DNA of 43,867 bases, from positions 1 to 43,867 of the forward strand of contig NZ_JADOVG010000025.1 of NCBI RefSeq assembly GCF_015752205.1, written 5' to 3'. The notes below the pieces were generated by a model, which ran no database searches, had not been told where the DNA came from, and saw nothing but the letters and a program-made list of their open reading frames with translations. Shown piece by piece: positions 35,606 through 42,527 of this stretch (position 1 is its first letter; each line of letters opens with the position of its first letter). Source of the stretch: Polaromonas sp. CG_9.7. GTDB lineage: Bacteria; Pseudomonadota; Gammaproteobacteria; Burkholderiales; Burkholderiaceae_C. A program made the position numbers and the translations under genes.

Positions 35606-36944
35606 TGCTCGCAGCATCGCCAACACGGGTACCGAAGGGCGGTTGTCAGATAACCTGAGCGACGTCACTGGCCGCAAGAACATGCTGCTGCTGATCCAGT
35701 TGCGCTGGATCGCTGTCATTGGACAGGTCGTCACCATCGAGTTCGCGTTTTACGGGCTTGGAATTCCACTGCCAACACGGATGATGCTGGCTGCGCTGGC
35801 CATCTTGCTGGCGTTCAACATCGTCAGCCTGCTGCGCTGGCGCACGCGCCGCGAAATCAGTGACCGCGAACTGTTTGTGTCGCTGCTGGTAGACGTAGCG
35901 GTTCTCACCGCTCAGCTTTATTTAAGCGGCGGGGCCAGCAATCCCTTTGTGTTTTTGTATCTGCTGCAGGTCACGCTAGGCGCTGTGCTTCTAAAACCTT
36001 CGTTTGTCTGGAGCCTGTTTGTCATTACCGCCACTTGCTTTGTGGCGCTCGCCGGATTTGCCCAACCGCTGGCCCTGCCTCCGGACCATGCGTACGGCTT
36101 GCCAGGTTTGTACATTCAGGGTACGTTGATTTGTTTTGTGTTGAACGCCGTGCTACTGGTGATCTTCATCACACGCATCGGTAAAAACCTTCGCGAGCAG
36201 GACGCTCGTCTGGCTGGCTTGCGCCAACGCGCGGCGGAAGAAGAGCACATCGTGCGCATGGGACTGCTCGCCAGCGGCGCAGCGCATGAGCTGGGCACGC
36301 CGCTGGCTACGCTGGCCGTCATCCTGGGTGACTGGCGCCGTATGCCCGCTTTCACAACGAACGCCGAACTGTTGCAAGAGGTCATCGAGATGGAAACCCA
36401 ACTCAAGCGTTGCAAAGCCATTGTTAGCGGCATTTTGCTGTCGGCGGGCGAGACACGTGGTGAGTCCTCGGCGGCTACGACCATCACCACCTTCATGGAC
36501 GGTTTGGTCGAAGAGTGGCGACACACCCGCGTGCGCGCGGCGCTGCATTACGACAACCAGTTTGGACACGACATGCCCGTTGTGTCTGACTCGGCTGTCA
36601 AGCAGATGATTTTCAATGTGCTTGATAACGCTCTGGAATCCTCCAGCCAGTGGCTTCACTTGATGGTTTCCAATGAAGCCGGCGACTTGGTACTGCGTTG
36701 CACTGACCGGGGCCCAGGCTTTGCGCCCGCAACGCTGGCGCATTTTGGCAAACCCTACAACTCCAGTAAAGGTCGGCCCGGTGGTGGGCTGGGTTTATTT
36801 TTGGTGGTCAATGTGGCGCGCACTTTGGGTGGTGTGGTCACTGCGACCAATTCCCGGGAAGGCGGTGCCTGTGTCACCATCAGACTGCCGTTGACCGCCA
36901 TGGTGTTGAACAGCACCACCAATGAAGATCGTGATGACAGATAA
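35562..36944 (+). CDS. regB: RegB/PrrB/RoxS-type redox sensor histidine kinase
   Basis: Membrane kinase of the RegBA family that reads the respiratory state and controls terminal oxidases and other energy genes. The 460-residue product has about six N-terminal helices, the quinone-sensing motif GGASNPFVFLYL (family GG-x-x-NPF), and a cytoplasmic kinase core with the RegB-type H box AAHELGTPLATL (His about 242), an N box NVLDNALESS and G boxes DRGPGF and GGGLGLFLV. I chose the ATG at 35562 for its AAGG; other in-frame starts lie at 35550 and 35523. The gene overlaps SURF1 by 44 bases and regA by several bases. Confidence 0.9.
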   Translation: MTTLATPTRQTKRPDARSIANTGTEGRLSDNLSDVTGRKNMLLLIQLRWIAVIGQVVTIEFAFYGLGIPLPTRMMLAALAILLAFNIVSLLRWRTRREISDRELFVSLLVDVAVLTAQLYLSGGASNPFVFLYLLQVTLGAVLLKPSFVWSLFVITATCFVALAGFAQPLALPPDHAYGLPGLYIQGTLICFVLNAVLLVIFITRIGKNLREQDARLAGLRQRAAEEEHIVRMGLLASGAAHELGTPLATLAVILGDWRRMPAFTTNAELLQEVIEMETQLKRCKAIVSGILLSAGETRGESSAATTITTFMDGLVEEWRHTRVRAALHYDNQFGHDMPVVSDSAVKQMIFNVLDNALESSSQWLHLMVSNEAGDLVLRCTDRGPGFAPATLAHFGKPYNSSKGRPGGGLGLFLVVNVARTLGGVVTATNSREGGACVTIRLPLTAMVLNSTTNEDRDDR

Positions 36945-37539
36945 AATTCCTGACGCTGTTCCTGCCACTTTACCGGTACAAATACTGGCACAGCTTCCGT
37001 TGGCAGAGGACAACCCATCACTGCTGATTGTCGAAGACGATGCTGCCTTCGCACGTACCTTGAGCCGCTCGTTTGAACGCAGGGGATACGCCGTGCAACA
37101 CGCTAGCAGCCACGACGAAGTCAAAACACTACTTGTCACCAACAGCCCCGAGTTTGCGGTGGTGGATCTCAAACTTAATGGCGAAGCATCAGGGTTAGCC
37201 TGTGTGCAAACTCTGCATGCCCATGATGCGGAAATGCTCATAGTTGTGCTGACAGGCTTTGCCAGTATTGCCACGGCGGTCGAAGCCATCAAGCTCGGTG
37301 CCTGTCACTATTTGGCCAAGCCATCGAACACGGATGACATCGAAGCAGCCTTCACCCGCGCTTCAGGCAATGTCGAGGTCGAGCTAACCAACCGCCCTAC
37401 GTCGATTAAAACGCTGGAGTGGGAGCGCATCCATGAAACGTTGGCTGAAACCGGCTTCAACATCTCGGAAACTGCCCGCCGCCTAGGTATGCACCGGCGG
37501 ACTTTAGCCCGCAAGCTGGACAAGCAGTTTGTGAAATAA
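36934..37539 (+). CDS. regA: RegA/ActR/PrrA-type response regulator
   Basis: DNA-binding partner of the RegB kinase. The 201-residue product has a receiver domain (SLLIVEDDAAFARTL, phospho-acceptor Asp about 78 in VVDLKLNGEASG, LTGFAS, and Lys in YLAKPS), then a short linker and a Fis-type helix-turn-helix (GFNISETARRLGMHRRTLARKL), nearly identical in pattern to RegA proteins. The start could be the ATG at 36922 (four residues longer); 36934 was preferred because GAAG precedes it. It overlaps the regB stop, and a hairpin with a T run follows the gene. Confidence 0.93.
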   Translation: MTDKIPDAVPATLPVQILAQLPLAEDNPSLLIVEDDAAFARTLSRSFERRGYAVQHASSHDEVKTLLVTNSPEFAVVDLKLNGEASGLACVQTLHAHDAEMLIVVLTGFASIATAVEAIKLGACHYLAKPSNTDDIEAAFTRASGNVEVELTNRPTSIKTLEWERIHETLAETGFNISETARRLGMHRRTLARKLDKQFVK

Positions 37540-37570
37540 AGTGTAAAAGGCTTCCATAATTACACTTTTA
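37538..37570 (+). terminator. Probable terminator after regA
   Basis: AAAGTGTAA (37538-37546) pairs with TTACACTTT (37560-37568), a 9-bp low-GC stem with a 13-nt loop followed by TATTTCTTG. It begins at the regA stop codon and would end the cyo-SURF1-regBA transcript. Confidence 0.5.
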
Positions 37571-37868
37571 TTTCTTGTATGGGTTAATTACTATCGCCGA
37601 TAGGTGGCGGCAAAAAATCACTGTCTTTTTATAAGTGCCGACACGACTGATTTAACAGCCTTGAAGTTGCCGCTATAAATAAACGGCTGTAAAAAGCTAC
37701 AATTTTTTTCAATTTAAAACCTGGAAATGACTCCAGTTACATGGCAAATTGAAACGTTCCGGGAATTAACGGCCAAAGTCTATTTCTCTGGCGTTGCCTG
37801 GCTCGCCCATGCTTATGGACGCGACAATAGCTGACATTGACAACAACACCTGGCAAAAGAGACATCCC
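37571..37868. other. A/T-rich leader before the aldehyde dehydrogenase gene
   Basis: No credible gene. A -10-like TACAAT stands at 37698-37703 without a convincing -35. ACAGCC and GGCTGT (around 37654 and 37684) could pair across a long loop. An in-frame ATG at 37794 would extend the dehydrogenase by 25 residues of unconserved sequence and was not used. Confidence 0.4.
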
Positions 37869-39308
37869 ATGACCTATCCCGATACCCAGCTTTTTATCAA
37901 CGGCGCCTGGCTGGACGCGAGCGACGGCCGCACGCTGGCCGTTCTCAACCCGGCCACGGGCCAAGAGATAGGCTGCGTGGCGCATGCTGGCAAGGCCGAG
38001 CTGGACCAGGCGCTGCAAGCGGCGCAAAAAGGCTTCGAGACCTGGCGCGACATGATGCCTGCCGAGCGCAGCAAGATCATGCGCAAGGCTGCAGGCCTGA
38101 TGCGCGAGCGCGCGGGCGAGATCGCGCAGGTGCTGACCCTGGAGCAGGGCAAGCCGCTGATCGAGGCAAAAGGCGAGGCCATGGCGGCGGCTGATTTGAT
38201 CGAGTGGTTTGCCGAAGAAGGCTTTCGCGTCTACGGACGCATCGTGCCCTCGCGCACCAGCCTTGCCATGCGCCAGATGGTGCTGAAAGACCCGGTCGGA
38301 CCGGTTGCTGCTTTCACGCCGTGGAATTTTCCGATCAACCAGGTGGTGCGCAAGATTGGCCCGGCATTGGCGGCCGGCTGCTCTGTTCTGGTCAAGGCGG
38401 CCGAGGAAACCCCGGCCGCGCCGGCAGCGCTGATCCGTGCGTTTGCCGACGCCGGCCTTCCACCCGGCGTGCTGGGCCTGGTTTACGGCAATCCAGCCGA
38501 GATTTCAAGCTATCTGATTGCGCACCCGGTGATACGCAAGATCACGTTCACCGGCTCCACGCCGGTGGGCAAGCAACTGGCCGCCATGGCCGGGCAGCAC
38601 ATGAAGCGCTGCACCATGGAGCTCGGTGGCCATGCGCCCGTGATCGTGGCCGAGGACGCGGACGTGGCGCTGGCGGTCAAGACCGCCGGCGGCGCCAAGT
38701 TCCGCAATGCTGGTCAGGTGTGCATTTCACCCACGCGTTTTCTGGTGCACGAAAGCATTGCCAAGGCGTTCGCTGACGCCATGGTTGCGCACGCCAAGGG
38801 ATTGAGCGTCGGCGACGGCTTGAGCGAAGGCACCCAGATGGGGCCGCTGGCCAACGCACGCCGAATCACCGCGATGGCCGAGTTCACCCAGGATGCAGTC
38901 GAGCGTGGCGCCACGCTGCTGGCCGGTGGCATGCGCATTGGCGAGTCGGGTAATTTCTGGCAGCCCACCGTGCTGGCCGACGTGCCGCAGGGTGCCAGGA
39001 TACTCAACGATGAACCTTTCGGCCCGGTGGCCGCCATCCAGCGTTTCAATACGCTCGATGAAGCGATTGCAGAGGCGAACCGCCTGCCCTTCGGCCTGGC
39101 CGGCTATGCGTTCACGCGCTCGCTAAAGAACGCTGATCTGCTGGCGCGCCACGTCGAAGTCGGCATGCTGTGGATCAACATGCCCGCCATGCCGTCGGCC
39201 GAAATGCCCTTCGGCGGCATCAAGGACTCCGGCTACGGCTCCGAAGGCGGACCCGAAGCGCTGGAGGCCTACCTCAACGTGCGCTCGGTGGCGGTGATGA
39301 ACGTCTGA
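37869..39308 (+). CDS. NAD(P)-dependent aldehyde dehydrogenase, succinate-semialdehyde dehydrogenase-like
   Basis: Oxidises an aldehyde to its acid. The 479-residue protein shows [22 protein letters not shown] (about 149-170), the cofactor loop FTGSTPVGK, the general base Glu251 in MELGGHAP, nucleophile Cys285 in [10 protein letters not shown], and [17 protein letters not shown] near the end. This pattern and length match the GabD-like branch, but substrates in this branch vary (succinate, glutarate and other semialdehydes). The start at 37869 was chosen for AGAG upstream and the family start. It converges on the minus-strand cluster at 39548 and may supply a step for it. Confidence 0.9.
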   Translation: MTYPDTQLFINGAWLDASDGRTLAVLNPATGQEIGCVAHAGKAELDQALQAAQKGFETWRDMMPAERSKIMRKAAGLMRERAGEIAQVLTLEQGKPLIEAKGEAMAAADLIEWFAEEGFRVYGRIVPSRTSLAMRQMVLKDPVGPVAAFTPWNFPINQVVRKIGPALAAGCSVLVKAAEETPAAPAALIRAFADAGLPPGVLGLVYGNPAEISSYLIAHPVIRKITFTGSTPVGKQLAAMAGQHMKRCTMELGGHAPVIVAEDADVALAVKTAGGAKFRNAGQVCISPTRFLVHESIAKAFADAMVAHAKGLSVGDGLSEGTQMGPLANARRITAMAEFTQDAVERGATLLAGGMRIGESGNFWQPTVLADVPQGARILNDEPFGPVAAIQRFNTLDEAIAEANRLPFGLAGYAFTRSLKNADLLARHVEVGMLWINMPAMPSAEMPFGGIKDSGYGSEGGPEALEAYLNVRSVAVMNV

Positions 39309-39349
39309 GTTTGCCTGTCGCGATGCCGCTCATGCTGAGGGTCGACTCG

Positions 39350-39420
39350 GCATGGCGCGCACTGCCCTTGAGTTGAAGACCCTGTTTGGCCAAGTCAACC
39401 CTTAATACCCCAACCTTCAT
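39350..39420 (-). pseudogene. Probable remnant of an IS110-family transposase N-terminus
   Basis: On the minus strand, MKVGVLRVDLAKQGLQLKG resembles the start of IS110-family transposases (pattern M-K-x-x-x-x-G-I-DLAK-x-x-F-Q-L-H-G, with the first catalytic Asp in DLAK). Only about 20 residues fit; the rest is lost. It lies between the aldehyde dehydrogenase and the right-end cluster, in a 239-base gap that also holds an inverted pair CGTTCCTGC/GCAGGAACG at 39427 and 39464. Confidence 0.4.
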
Positions 39421-39547
39421 ACGGGGCGTTCCTGCTGGCTTTGAGTGGTCAATGTGAATCCAGGCAGGAACGTCCAACCCATTTCCTGCGTCATGCCGTG
39501 CCTGCGTTGCAATCAATGCAAAGGAAGGGCGTACGCAACTGCCGTTT

Positions 39548-40426
39548 TCAGGCCGACTCGTAGCGCCTGCCCTGCTTCATCAATTCAGGTGTGCCGATCA
39601 GGGCGTTCAGGCCATCAAAGTCCAACATCTTCTCCTTGAACGGCGAGGTGGTCTGGTGGGTGTGCAGGCTGGCGTAGTAGGCCTGCAAGGTGTGCGCCAC
39701 TGCGCGGGCCGTGCCGCCCGGAAAAATGGCAATGCGAAAACCTCGCTGGTGCAGTTCTTGCGCGCTTTGCACCGGGGTTTTACCACCCTCGACCATGTTG
39801 GCCAGCAGCGGGATGCGGTGGGCAAAGCGCTGGCATGCAGCATCCATCTGCTCGGGGGTGCGCAGGGCTTCGATGAACAGCGCGTCGACCCCGCAGGCCA
39901 GGTAGGCCTCGGCGCGGTCAAACGCGGCATCGATCCCCTCGACAGCCAGCGCGTCGGTGCGGGCCAGGATCAGGGTGTTGGCGCTGTGGCGTGCATCCAC
40001 GGCAGCCCTGAGCTTGCCGCACATCTCGGCCACGGGCACTACGGTTTTTCCGTCGAGGTGACCGCAGCGCTTGGGAAAGCCCTGGTCCTCGATCTGCACC
40101 ATGGCCGCGCCCGCGCGCTCGAAGCCGCGCACCGTTCGCTGGGTGTTGAGCGCGTTGCCAAAGCCGGTGTCGGCATCGACGATGACGGGGGTGCGCACGC
40201 GCTCGGTGATGCGCGCCAGGGTGTCTTCTACCTCGCTGTAAGTGGTCAGGCCCACATCGGAGCGGCCCAGGCGTGTGTAGGCAATGGAGGCGCCGGACAG
40301 GTACAGCGCCTCAAACCCGGCCTGCTCGGCCACGAGGGCGCTCAGGGCGTCGTATACGCCGGGAGCCAGAATAATTTGCGGGGTAGTCAGGCGTTGGGCA
40401 AATTCGGAGGTGGTGTTCATGGCCAT
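39548..40426 (-). CDS. Isocitrate lyase/PEP mutase-superfamily protein
   Basis: Mg-dependent lyase of the PEP mutase/isocitrate lyase superfamily, cleaving a C-C (or C-P) bond next to a 2-oxo or 2-hydroxy acid. The 292-residue protein has LAPGVYDALSALVAEQAG (about 20-37), SGASIA, metal-site DADTGFGN (84-91), IEDQ and the lyase signature KRCGH (Cys121), then LARTDA. KRCGH points to the methylisocitrate/2,3-dimethylmalate lyase or oxaloacetate decarboxylase groups rather than PEP mutase. Start: ATG at 40426 (40420 also possible). It follows the flavoprotein gene by 38 bases and is last in the minus-strand cluster. Confidence 0.88.
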   Translation of the reverse strand: MAMNTTSEFAQRLTTPQIILAPGVYDALSALVAEQAGFEALYLSGASIAYTRLGRSDVGLTTYSEVEDTLARITERVRTPVIVDADTGFGNALNTQRTVRGFERAGAAMVQIEDQGFPKRCGHLDGKTVVPVAEMCGKLRAAVDARHSANTLILARTDALAVEGIDAAFDRAEAYLACGVDALFIEALRTPEQMDAACQRFAHRIPLLANMVEGGKTPVQSAQELHQRGFRIAIFPGGTARAVAHTLQAYYASLHTHQTTSPFKEKMLDFDGLNALIGTPELMKQGRRYESA

Positions 40427-40464
40427 GAAATAGGAATGCCCTGTCCTGTGCTTTGGAAACAGCC

Positions 40465-41904
40465 TCAGGGCAAAGATGCAGATGAAGAAAAATCGCCCCC
40501 ATGCGCGATGCGTTGGGCCGCCGTGTGCGCGGCAATGTAACCGCCCGCGATGGCGCTGAGCAGACCGTTGCCCGAGAGATAGCCCCAGACGGCGTCGCCC
40601 GATACACCGCGCGCCGCGCCGCCCGCAGCCAGCAGGTTGGGAAACGGCTGGCCCTGCGTGTCCAGCACGCGGCACCGGGCGTCAATGTCGAGCCCGCCCT
40701 GGGTGTGGAACAGTGCACCGGTGACCTTCACCGCGTAAAAAGGCGCCTGCAAGGGACGGCTGAATGTACGTTTTACAGCATCTATTTGGCCCTCTCCGCC
40801 CGCCGTGTATAGAAAGATAGCTATCAATTTTGATTCTTCGCACCCGATGACCGCTGCCAGTGCCTGCAGGCTGTCGCAGCGCTTGAGCGCGCCCGCGGCT
40901 TCAGCGGCCACAAAGTCGGGGAAACTGCGCGCCAGCGCGAGGAGCGGCTCGTCAAACACGTTCCAGGCCACGCCGCCGGGTTGGGCCAGCACATGCACCG
41001 AGGCTTCCGAATAGCCCTGTGTTTCGTCGTGAAAGCGCTCGCCCAGCCCGTTCAGCTGAATACCGCCTTCCATCATCAGCGCCCAGGAGATCAGGGCTCC
41101 TTGCGGGATGGCCCAAGAGCCATGGCCCTGGTAGCCGCCCAGATCCGCCAAGCGGGCGCCCAGTGCCTTGCCCCAGGCAATGGCGCTGCCGTCGTTGCCG
41201 GCGTGACCGGCAAACAGCGCATCGCGCATCTCGGGCAGCAGCGCCTGCACCATGGCCGCGTTGCCGCCAAAGCCATTGCAGGCGAGGATGACGGCGTCGC
41301 ACGAGAGGTATTGCATCGCGCCACCCGGTTGTTCGTAGCCCACGCCAATCACGCGCTGCTGGGCATTCACCCACAGTTCGCGCACGGTAGCGTTCAGCAC
41401 CAGCGGCACCTCGGCGGCCGCCAAGGCGTTGGCCAGGCGGCCCATCAGGCCCGCGCCGGTTTTATCTAGCGTGGCGTGCATGCGCAGCGCGCTGTGGCCG
41501 GGGTACAAAAAGCCGTCGAGCACCTGCCATTGCAGGCCGTGGCGCACTTGCAGTGCATCGAGTGCCGGGCCGATGGCCTGCGCATACGCCGCCACCAGCT
41601 GCGGCGCCGCCCTGCCCTTTGCCTTGGCGGTGATGTCAGCGGCAAAGCGGGCCGGGCTGTCTTCGATGCCTGCCGCGCGCTGCGCCTGCGTGCCGGGCGC
41701 AGGGATAAAGCCAGAAGACAGTGCGGTAGAGCCCGTGGGCGTGGCATCACGCTCCAGCACGGCGCAATCCACGCCGGCGTCGTGCAGCATCAGTGCAGCA
41801 GTCAGGCCGCAGGCGCCGCCGCCAACCACCACGACCGGCACATGCGCATTCTGGGCTGTGGTGCCGGGCATCTGCCCGGCCCGGCAAATGCGCGGCGCGG
41901 TCAT
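40465..41904 (-). CDS. FAD-dependent oxidoreductase, fumarate reductase/3-ketosteroid dehydrogenase type
   Basis: Flavoprotein of the FAD_binding_2 family, which adds or removes hydrogens at a C-C double bond. The 479-residue protein has the Rossmann motif VVVVGGGACGLTAALML (about 24-40), ERDATPTGSTALSSGF, the second FAD stretch AVILACNGFGGN, a substrate-domain segment with RFHDETQGY, GALFHTQGGLDID and a C-terminal FAD-closing block GYLSGNGLLSAIAGG. Substrate is unknown: fumarate, steroid, tricarballylate and urocanate enzymes share this fold. Its ATG overlaps the isochorismatase-like stop (ATGA). The part encoding SKLIAIFLYTAGGEGQID is locally A/T rich. Confidence 0.87.
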   Translation of the reverse strand: MTAPRICRAGQMPGTTAQNAHVPVVVVGGGACGLTAALMLHDAGVDCAVLERDATPTGSTALSSGFIPAPGTQAQRAAGIEDSPARFAADITAKAKGRAAPQLVAAYAQAIGPALDALQVRHGLQWQVLDGFLYPGHSALRMHATLDKTGAGLMGRLANALAAAEVPLVLNATVRELWVNAQQRVIGVGYEQPGGAMQYLSCDAVILACNGFGGNAAMVQALLPEMRDALFAGHAGNDGSAIAWGKALGARLADLGGYQGHGSWAIPQGALISWALMMEGGIQLNGLGERFHDETQGYSEASVHVLAQPGGVAWNVFDEPLLALARSFPDFVAAEAAGALKRCDSLQALAAVIGCEESKLIAIFLYTAGGEGQIDAVKRTFSRPLQAPFYAVKVTGALFHTQGGLDIDARCRVLDTQGQPFPNLLAAGGAARGVSGDAVWGYLSGNGLLSAIAGGYIAAHTAAQRIAHGGDFSSSASLP

Positions 41905-42527
41905 GCGCCAGCGGCCGCCAGCTCGGCGGAAAAGTCGGCGCAACTGAGCACTTGCGCCACCGTGGCCATGTCGGCCAGCGAGGTGTCATGCACTTGCGTA
42001 CGAAAGGCCGCGCAGCCGTCGGCCAGCACCAGCGTGCGGTAGTCGCGCATGTGGGCATCACGCACCGTGCTGGCCACGCCGCCATTGGTCACGATGCCGC
42101 ACACCGCCACGGTAGTGATGCCTGCGCGGCGCAGCACCCAGTCGAGCTGGGTGTTGAAGAATGCCGAATACGCCACCTTGCAAACCGACACGTCCACCCA
42201 TGGCGCAATCTCGGGCACATGGCACTGGCCGACGCTGCCAGGGGCAAAGTCACCGCGCTGCAAAAACGGGCGCAGGCTTTTGAGGTGGGGCGACACCATG
42301 GGTTCGCCCTGCGCATCGGGCCACAGGGTGAACTGGCTGCCCACCACCATGCCGCCGGCGGCCTTGAGGGCTTGGGCCACCGCTGCCACGCGCGGCGGCA
42401 GGGCCTGGGCGGCAGCGCTCACCGCACCGCCACGCGCATAGGCGCCGTCAGCTGCCAGAAAGTCGTTTTGCAGGTCGATGATGACCAGCGCCGTGTGACG
42501 CGGATCGAAGGCGGCGACCGCGCTCAC
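41901..42527 (-). CDS. Isochorismatase-fold hydrolase lacking the catalytic cysteine
   Basis: Member of the isochorismatase/cysteine-hydrolase superfamily, which includes nicotinamidase, N-carbamoylsarcosine amidase, maleamate amidase and true isochorismatases. In the 208-residue product Asp18 (VIIDLQNDF) and Lys117 (CKVAYSAFF) of the usual triad are present, but the nucleophile cysteine position is Gly150 (VCGIVTNGGVAST). True isochorismatases also have Gly here, whereas amidases need Cys. The start is GTG at 42527, overlapping the hydantoinase-like stop as GTGA; longer in-frame starts lie inside that gene. An amidase role next to a hydantoinase would be natural from context but the residue argues against the standard chemistry. 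Confidence 0.85.
   Translation of the reverse strand: MSAVAAFDPRHTALVIIDLQNDFLAADGAYARGGAVSAAAQALPPRVAAVAQALKAAGGMVVGSQFTLWPDAQGEPMVSPHLKSLRPFLQRGDFAPGSVGQCHVPEIAPWVDVSVCKVAYSAFFNTQLDWVLRRAGITTVAVCGIVTNGGVASTVRDAHMRDYRTLVLADGCAAFRTQVHDTSLADMATVAQVLSCADFSAELAAAGA

Noticed and set aside
39656..40540. 294-codon plus-strand frame antisense to the lyase gene
   Set aside because: Same reason; the minus strand encodes DADTGFGN and KRCGH motifs.
40770..40835. A/T-rich patch in the flavoprotein gene as another repeat copy
   Set aside because: It has ATAGCTAT-like pieces but the fixed-offset GC and GCGC positions do not match in either orientation.
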